From positions 1-35,106 of the forward strand of contig CANRAU010000022.1 in the NCBI GenBank assembly GCA_947628665.1: 35,106 nucleotides of DNA, written 5' to 3'. The stretch is from an uncultured Clostridia bacterium. Lineage in GTDB: Bacteria; Bacillota; Clostridia; Oscillospirales; Acutalibacteraceae. The translations under genes and the position numbers were made by a program. Positions within the stretch are counted from its first letter, which is position 1. Each line of letters opens with the position of its first letter. Under the pieces are notes generated by a model that was not told the DNA's origin, searched no databases, and worked only from the letters and a program-made list of their open reading frames with translations. This document shows positions 32,495 through 35,106 of the stretch, piece by piece.

Positions 32495-33328
32495 ATGCTT
32501 AATAATATCAAAAGAATCATAAGAAGACTTATCAATTTTTTCCTTCATTGTGTTTCGGTCATTATTGTTACCGTATCTGGAAAAAGGAAAGAATCGCTCA
32601 ATTACTTAAAAAGTGTAAAAGATAAATACAAAGGTCAAAGGTGCTTTGTTATAGGCAATGGGCCGAGCCTGACGGCAAAGGATTTGGACAGGCTCAAAGG
32701 GGAAATAACATTCGCATCAAACAGGATATACAAAATATTTGATTCGACCGACTGGAGACCAACGTATTTTACAATATTTGATGAAGGCGTCGCAAGAGCG
32801 GAAGGCGTAATTGACGGCATAAATTCATTCAACTGTGAAATGAAATTTGTCAGAGAGGAAGGTCAGTATATTTTCGGAAAAATAAACGAACCGATTTGTT
32901 ATATACGTTCTCATTCCTCCAGAAAGTATCTCGATAACCCGAATTTTTCTGAAAATATGGTTGAAAAAGCATATTCGATAGCGACCGTAACCTATATATC
33001 GCTTCAGCTTGCGAGGCATATGGGCTTTTCCGAAATCTATCTTTTGGGTATGGATAATCAGTACGCATATTCTATGTTAAGAGACGGAACAATCGTGAAA
33101 AACGATAACGGAAAGGACTATTTCGGCGATAAAGCGGATAAAAGCACAGGTGAATCCGAGACGATGCCAAAATTCGCACCGGCTACATGGGAAATGGATG
33201 CGGCGTATAATTTTGCCGAAAAATACTCACGGGAGCATAATTTCAGAATATACAACGCCACCCGTGGGGGAAGGCTCGAAACGTTTGAAAGAGTGGATTT
33301 TGACAGCCTGTTTGATAATATCAAATGA
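32495..33328 (+). CDS. DUF115 / 6-hydroxymethylpterin pyrophosphokinase MptE-like protein
   Basis: A 277-aa protein. After a hydrophobic N-terminal helix (about 13-28) comes CFVIGNGPSLTAKDLDRLKG, the hallmark of the DUF115/MptE-like fold. EIYLLGMDNQY and the C-terminal YNATRGGRLETFERVDF complete it. In bacteria this fold occurs in Maf-type motility accessory factors that handle nonulosonic acids and in capsule loci. The next genes (CMP-sugar synthetase, a cytidylyltransferase remnant, an aldolase) also point to an ulosonic acid, so I infer that this protein acts with that sugar, perhaps as its transferase. It is 16 bp before the KdsB-like gene. Confidence 0.8.
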   Translation: MLNNIKRIIRRLINFFLHCVSVIIVTVSGKRKESLNYLKSVKDKYKGQRCFVIGNGPSLTAKDLDRLKGEITFASNRIYKIFDSTDWRPTYFTIFDEGVARAEGVIDGINSFNCEMKFVREEGQYIFGKINEPICYIRSHSSRKYLDNPNFSENMVEKAYSIATVTYISLQLARHMGFSEIYLLGMDNQYAYSMLRDGTIVKNDNGKDYFGDKADKSTGESETMPKFAPATWEMDAAYNFAEKYSREHNFRIYNATRGGRLETFERVDFDSLFDNIK

Positions 33329-33344
33329 TAAAGGAGAGATAACT

Positions 33345-34100
33345 ATGAAAATTATCGGAGTAATCCCCGCACGTTATCAGTCGAGTAGATTTCCGGGCAA
33401 GCCATTGGCGGATATATGTGGCAAGCCTATGATATGGTGGGTTTATAACCAATGCAAAAAGGTTGAGGATTTTTCGGAGGTATATGTTGCGACCGATGAT
33501 GACAAGATATTTGAAACTTGTGTGTCTTTAAACATAAAGGCGGTTATGACATCTCCCGAGCATAGAACGGGTACTGACCGTATAGGAGAAGTCGCGAACA
33601 AAATACCTGCGGATATCATAGTGAATATTCAGGGCGACGAACCGCTTTTGGAGCCTGACACCATTAAAGCCGCAATAAAGCCGTTTTATGACGACCCGTT
33701 TATTCAGATTACCAATCTCATGACGAAAATAACCAATCCCGTCGACGCCATAAACTGCACTGTTCCTAAAGTAATAACCAATAAGGACGGTTTGGGAATA
33801 TTCCTCACTCGCGCCGCTGTTCCTTATCCGAAGGGAAGCATAAATTATAGTATGTACAAGCAGGTCTGCGTATACGGCTTTAAGCCCGAGGCGCTGAAAT
33901 TTTACTGTGACTACGGGAAAAAGTACGGTAAAGCCAAAATTGAAGAGATCGAGGACATTGAGATCCTCAGATTCATTGAAAACGGGTACAAGGTTCAATA
34001 CATAGAGGTAGATTCCGAAACTGTCGCCGTTGATACGCCCAACGACCTTGAAAAAGTAAGGGCTATAATCAGGCAAAATTTGCGGGGTATAAACCTTTAA
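33345..34100 (+). CDS. kdsB: KdsB-like CMP-3-deoxy-ulosonate cytidylyltransferase
   Basis: A 251-aa protein with the KdsB signature IPARYQSSRFPGKPL at the N-terminus, ATDDDKIFE, PEHRTGTDRIGEV and VNIQGDEPLLEPDTI, and EEIEDIEILRFIENG and VDTPNDLEKVRAII at the end. Length is normal for KdsB, which activates 3-deoxy-D-manno-octulosonate (Kdo) with CTP. The ATG at 33345 was chosen for AAGGAGAG just upstream; the longer open frame runs into the previous gene. In a Gram-positive capsule locus the substrate may be Kdo or another 3-deoxy-2-ulosonic acid. No kdsA, kdsC or kdsD is in view; an aldolase gene follows instead. Confidence 0.85.
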   Translation: MKIIGVIPARYQSSRFPGKPLADICGKPMIWWVYNQCKKVEDFSEVYVATDDDKIFETCVSLNIKAVMTSPEHRTGTDRIGEVANKIPADIIVNIQGDEPLLEPDTIKAAIKPFYDDPFIQITNLMTKITNPVDAINCTVPKVITNKDGLGIFLTRAAVPYPKGSINYSMYKQVCVYGFKPEALKFYCDYGKKYGKAKIEEIEDIEILRFIENGYKVQYIEVDSETVAVDTPNDLEKVRAIIRQNLRGINL

Positions 34101-34111
34101 AGGTTTATACC
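34086..34111. repeat. 26-bp perfect palindrome across the kdsB stop codon
   Basis: Left half GGTATAAACCTTT, right half its exact reverse complement; the kdsB TAA lies at the centre. There is no T tract, so termination is not assured. It could be an mRNA-processing or end-stabilising hairpin, or a junction. Confidence 0.55.
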
Positions 34112-34140
34112 GTTCCAAGGACATGCAGCGCTTCCGTTAA

Positions 34141-34269
34141 GAGAAATCAAGAATAGGCGAAAGACCCTATTTGCAGATTGTTTCCGCGATAGAAGCGACA
34201 GATATAAATAATCCGGACGACTTCGCTATAGCGGACGCAATATATTCATACGTTATTAAGAAAGGCTGA
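34141..34269 (+). pseudogene. 3' remnant of an acylneuraminate cytidylyltransferase (NeuA-like) gene
   Basis: A frame that opens after a stop at 34138-34140 and ends at 34267-34269 encodes about 42 residues. They include IGERPYLQIVSAIEATDIN followed by NPDDFAIADAIYSYVIKK, which matches the C-terminus of CMP-N-acylneuraminate synthetases in Clostridia (ATDINxPxDFxIADA). There is no start codon and no upstream catalytic part. It lies 2 bp before the aldolase gene. It suggests that a complete nonulosonate-activating gene stood here before. Confidence 0.6.
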
Positions 34270-34271
34270 AA

Positions 34272-35072
34272 ATGAACACATTACTTGAAAACTTTCGCGA
34301 GGCACTCGCAACGGGAAAGTGCGTTTACGGACCGTTTATGAAAACTGCTGATCCGATGTTTGTTGAAGCTGCAGGCTTGGCGGGCTTTGATTTCGCGATT
34401 CTTGACATGGAGCACGGCCCGGTGCTTTTGCAGGAGCAGCAGAACAATATCCGAGCCGCCGCTTTAAGAGGCCTATTGCCAATTGTTCGCGTCAAGGATG
34501 CCGAGGAGAACACCATAGGTTCGGTTTTGGATATAGGTGCAATGGGCATACAGGTCCCGCAGGTCAAAAACGCAGAACAGGCTCTAAAAGTCGTTGAAAG
34601 GGCGAGGTTTTATCCCTACGGCATGAGGGGCGTGTGCAGATTTGTCAGGGCGGCAAATTATACTGCAACCGACAGAAAAGAATACTTTGAATCTTCAAAA
34701 GATCTTTTGGTAATCATTCAGCTTGAGGGCGAGGATGCAATACGCAATCTCGATGAAATTCTTGAAGTTGATGGAATTGATATTTTATTTATAGGACCCT
34801 ATGACCTTTCTCAAGCTCTCGGAGTACCCGGCGAGGTAAGGCATCCTAAAGTTGTTGAGGCAATAAAGAACATATCCGTTAAAGCAAGAGAAAAGGGTAT
34901 GGTAGTAGGTACATTTGTGGACGAATACGATTCCTTGGACTTCTGGAGAAGCAAGGGGATTCAGTACCTGAGCTACAGCGTCGACGTTGGGATTTTTATG
35001 GAAGGATGTAAGGAAATAATGAAACACATCAGCAAATCCGCAAATTCTGCGGGGGGGGGGGTACAGTTATAG
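34272..35072 (+). CDS. HpcH/HpaI-family (class II) pyruvate aldolase
   Basis: A 266-aa protein. FDFAILDMEHGP (residues 39-50, with the catalytic His48 region), LPIVRVKD (Arg73), the metal-ligand Glu in IIQLEGEDAI and FIGPYDLSQALGVPG are the family signatures. Members cleave or form 4-hydroxy-2-oxo acids from pyruvate and an aldehyde with a divalent metal. In this context a synthetic aldol reaction giving a 3-deoxy-2-ulosonic acid for the KdsB-like enzyme is attractive, but is inference. The last residues are encoded by an 11-G tract (35051-35061): loss of one G would read past the stop to the window edge, and gain of one would end the protein three residues later. The true family C-terminus is near residue 255. 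Confidence 0.85.
   Translation: MNTLLENFREALATGKCVYGPFMKTADPMFVEAAGLAGFDFAILDMEHGPVLLQEQQNNIRAAALRGLLPIVRVKDAEENTIGSVLDIGAMGIQVPQVKNAEQALKVVERARFYPYGMRGVCRFVRAANYTATDRKEYFESSKDLLVIIQLEGEDAIRNLDEILEVDGIDILFIGPYDLSQALGVPGEVRHPKVVEAIKNISVKAREKGMVVGTFVDEYDSLDFWRSKGIQYLSYSVDVGIFMEGCKEIMKHISKSANSAGGGVQL
35051..35061 (+). repeat. 11-G homopolymer tract in the aldolase 3' end
   Basis: Eleven consecutive G in the coding sequence, giving AGGGV just before the stop. Such tracts are prone to slippage. In the -1 frame translation would continue without a stop to the end of the window, through the next ribosome-binding site. Confidence 0.75.
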
Positions 35073-35090
35073 GCTGACCCTTACCGCTGA

Positions 35091-35104
35091 CCTCCGAAAG
35101 GAGG
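35091..35104 (+). promoter_or_regulatory. ribosome-binding site held in a GAAA-capped hairpin
   Basis: CCTCC (35091-35095) pairs with GGAGG (35100-35104) around a GAAA tetraloop. The paired GGAGG is a consensus Shine-Dalgarno site for a gene that would start just beyond the window. Confidence 0.45.
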
Positions 35105-35106
35105 CG

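Noticed and set aside
33345-34100. kdsB as proof of a Gram-negative host with LPS
   Set aside because: No other Kdo/LPS genes are seen; the rest of the window is Firmicute-like, and KdsB-like genes also occur in capsule loci.

Overview
The window looks like a chromosomal segment of a Bacillota (Clostridia-type, probably gut) genome. Evidence: strong AGGAGG-type ribosome-binding sites, sigma-A-like promoters, a PASTA-domain kinase-like protein, MnmA/NadA/YebC of Firmicute type, and small zinc-ribbon proteins of the kind seen in gut Clostridia. No lipopolysaccharide core or outer-membrane genes are seen. A KdsB-like gene near the right end sits in a capsule locus and does not by itself make this a Gram-negative.

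Region 1 (1-14,400) is mostly ordinary chromosome: yebC, a DUF3592-like membrane protein, uxaC (uronate isomerase), a condensation/acyltransferase-like protein paired with a membrane protein, a GPH-type sugar transporter, a metallophosphoesterase, a probable pseudokinase with PASTA domains, mnmA-nadA, and an O-antigen ligase/polymerase-like membrane protein. A 278-bp element with 28-bp imperfect terminal inverted repeats (MITE-like) lies at 5405-5682.

Region 2 (14,400-17,500) is accessory. A small divergent cassette (ribbon-helix-helix protein / zinc-ribbon membrane protein) has a 30-bp perfect palindrome in its promoter and is bracketed by two near-identical terminator hairpins. Then come mobile-element debris, an XRE regulator with a small zinc-ribbon protein, and a tyrosine recombinase.

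Region 3 (17,454-17,792) is the most interesting part. Directly at the 3' end of the recombinase gene, two identical 25-bp sites lie in inverted orientation, 289 bp apart. Each has the layout of a tyrosine-recombinase crossover site. The segment between them holds a good sigma-A promoter (TTGAAA-17-TACAAT) that now points away from the downstream genes, and an intrinsic terminator that blocks rightward transcription. I read this as an invertible promoter switch, captured in the OFF orientation.

Region 4 (17,899-35,106) is what the switch would control: a 958-aa DEAD/DEAH-type helicase with eight helicase-associated repeats, a translationally coupled 59-aa zinc-ribbon protein, a structured 298-bp leader, and then a co-directional capsule/exopolysaccharide locus. 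That locus has a FlaA1/CapD-type 4,6-dehydratase, a DegT aminotransferase, an initiating sugar-phosphate transferase, several glycosyltransferases, a nucleotide-sugar dehydrogenase, an EpsG-like polymerase, a DUF115 protein, a KdsB-like CMP-transferase and an HpcH/HpaI aldolase. The locus shows recent remodelling: a broken acetyltransferase gene, the 3' remnant of an acylneuraminate cytidylyltransferase, and an 11-G tract in the aldolase 3' end that could be a second, slippage-based phase-variation site. No flippase (Wzx) or chain-length regulator is seen; the locus runs off the right edge.
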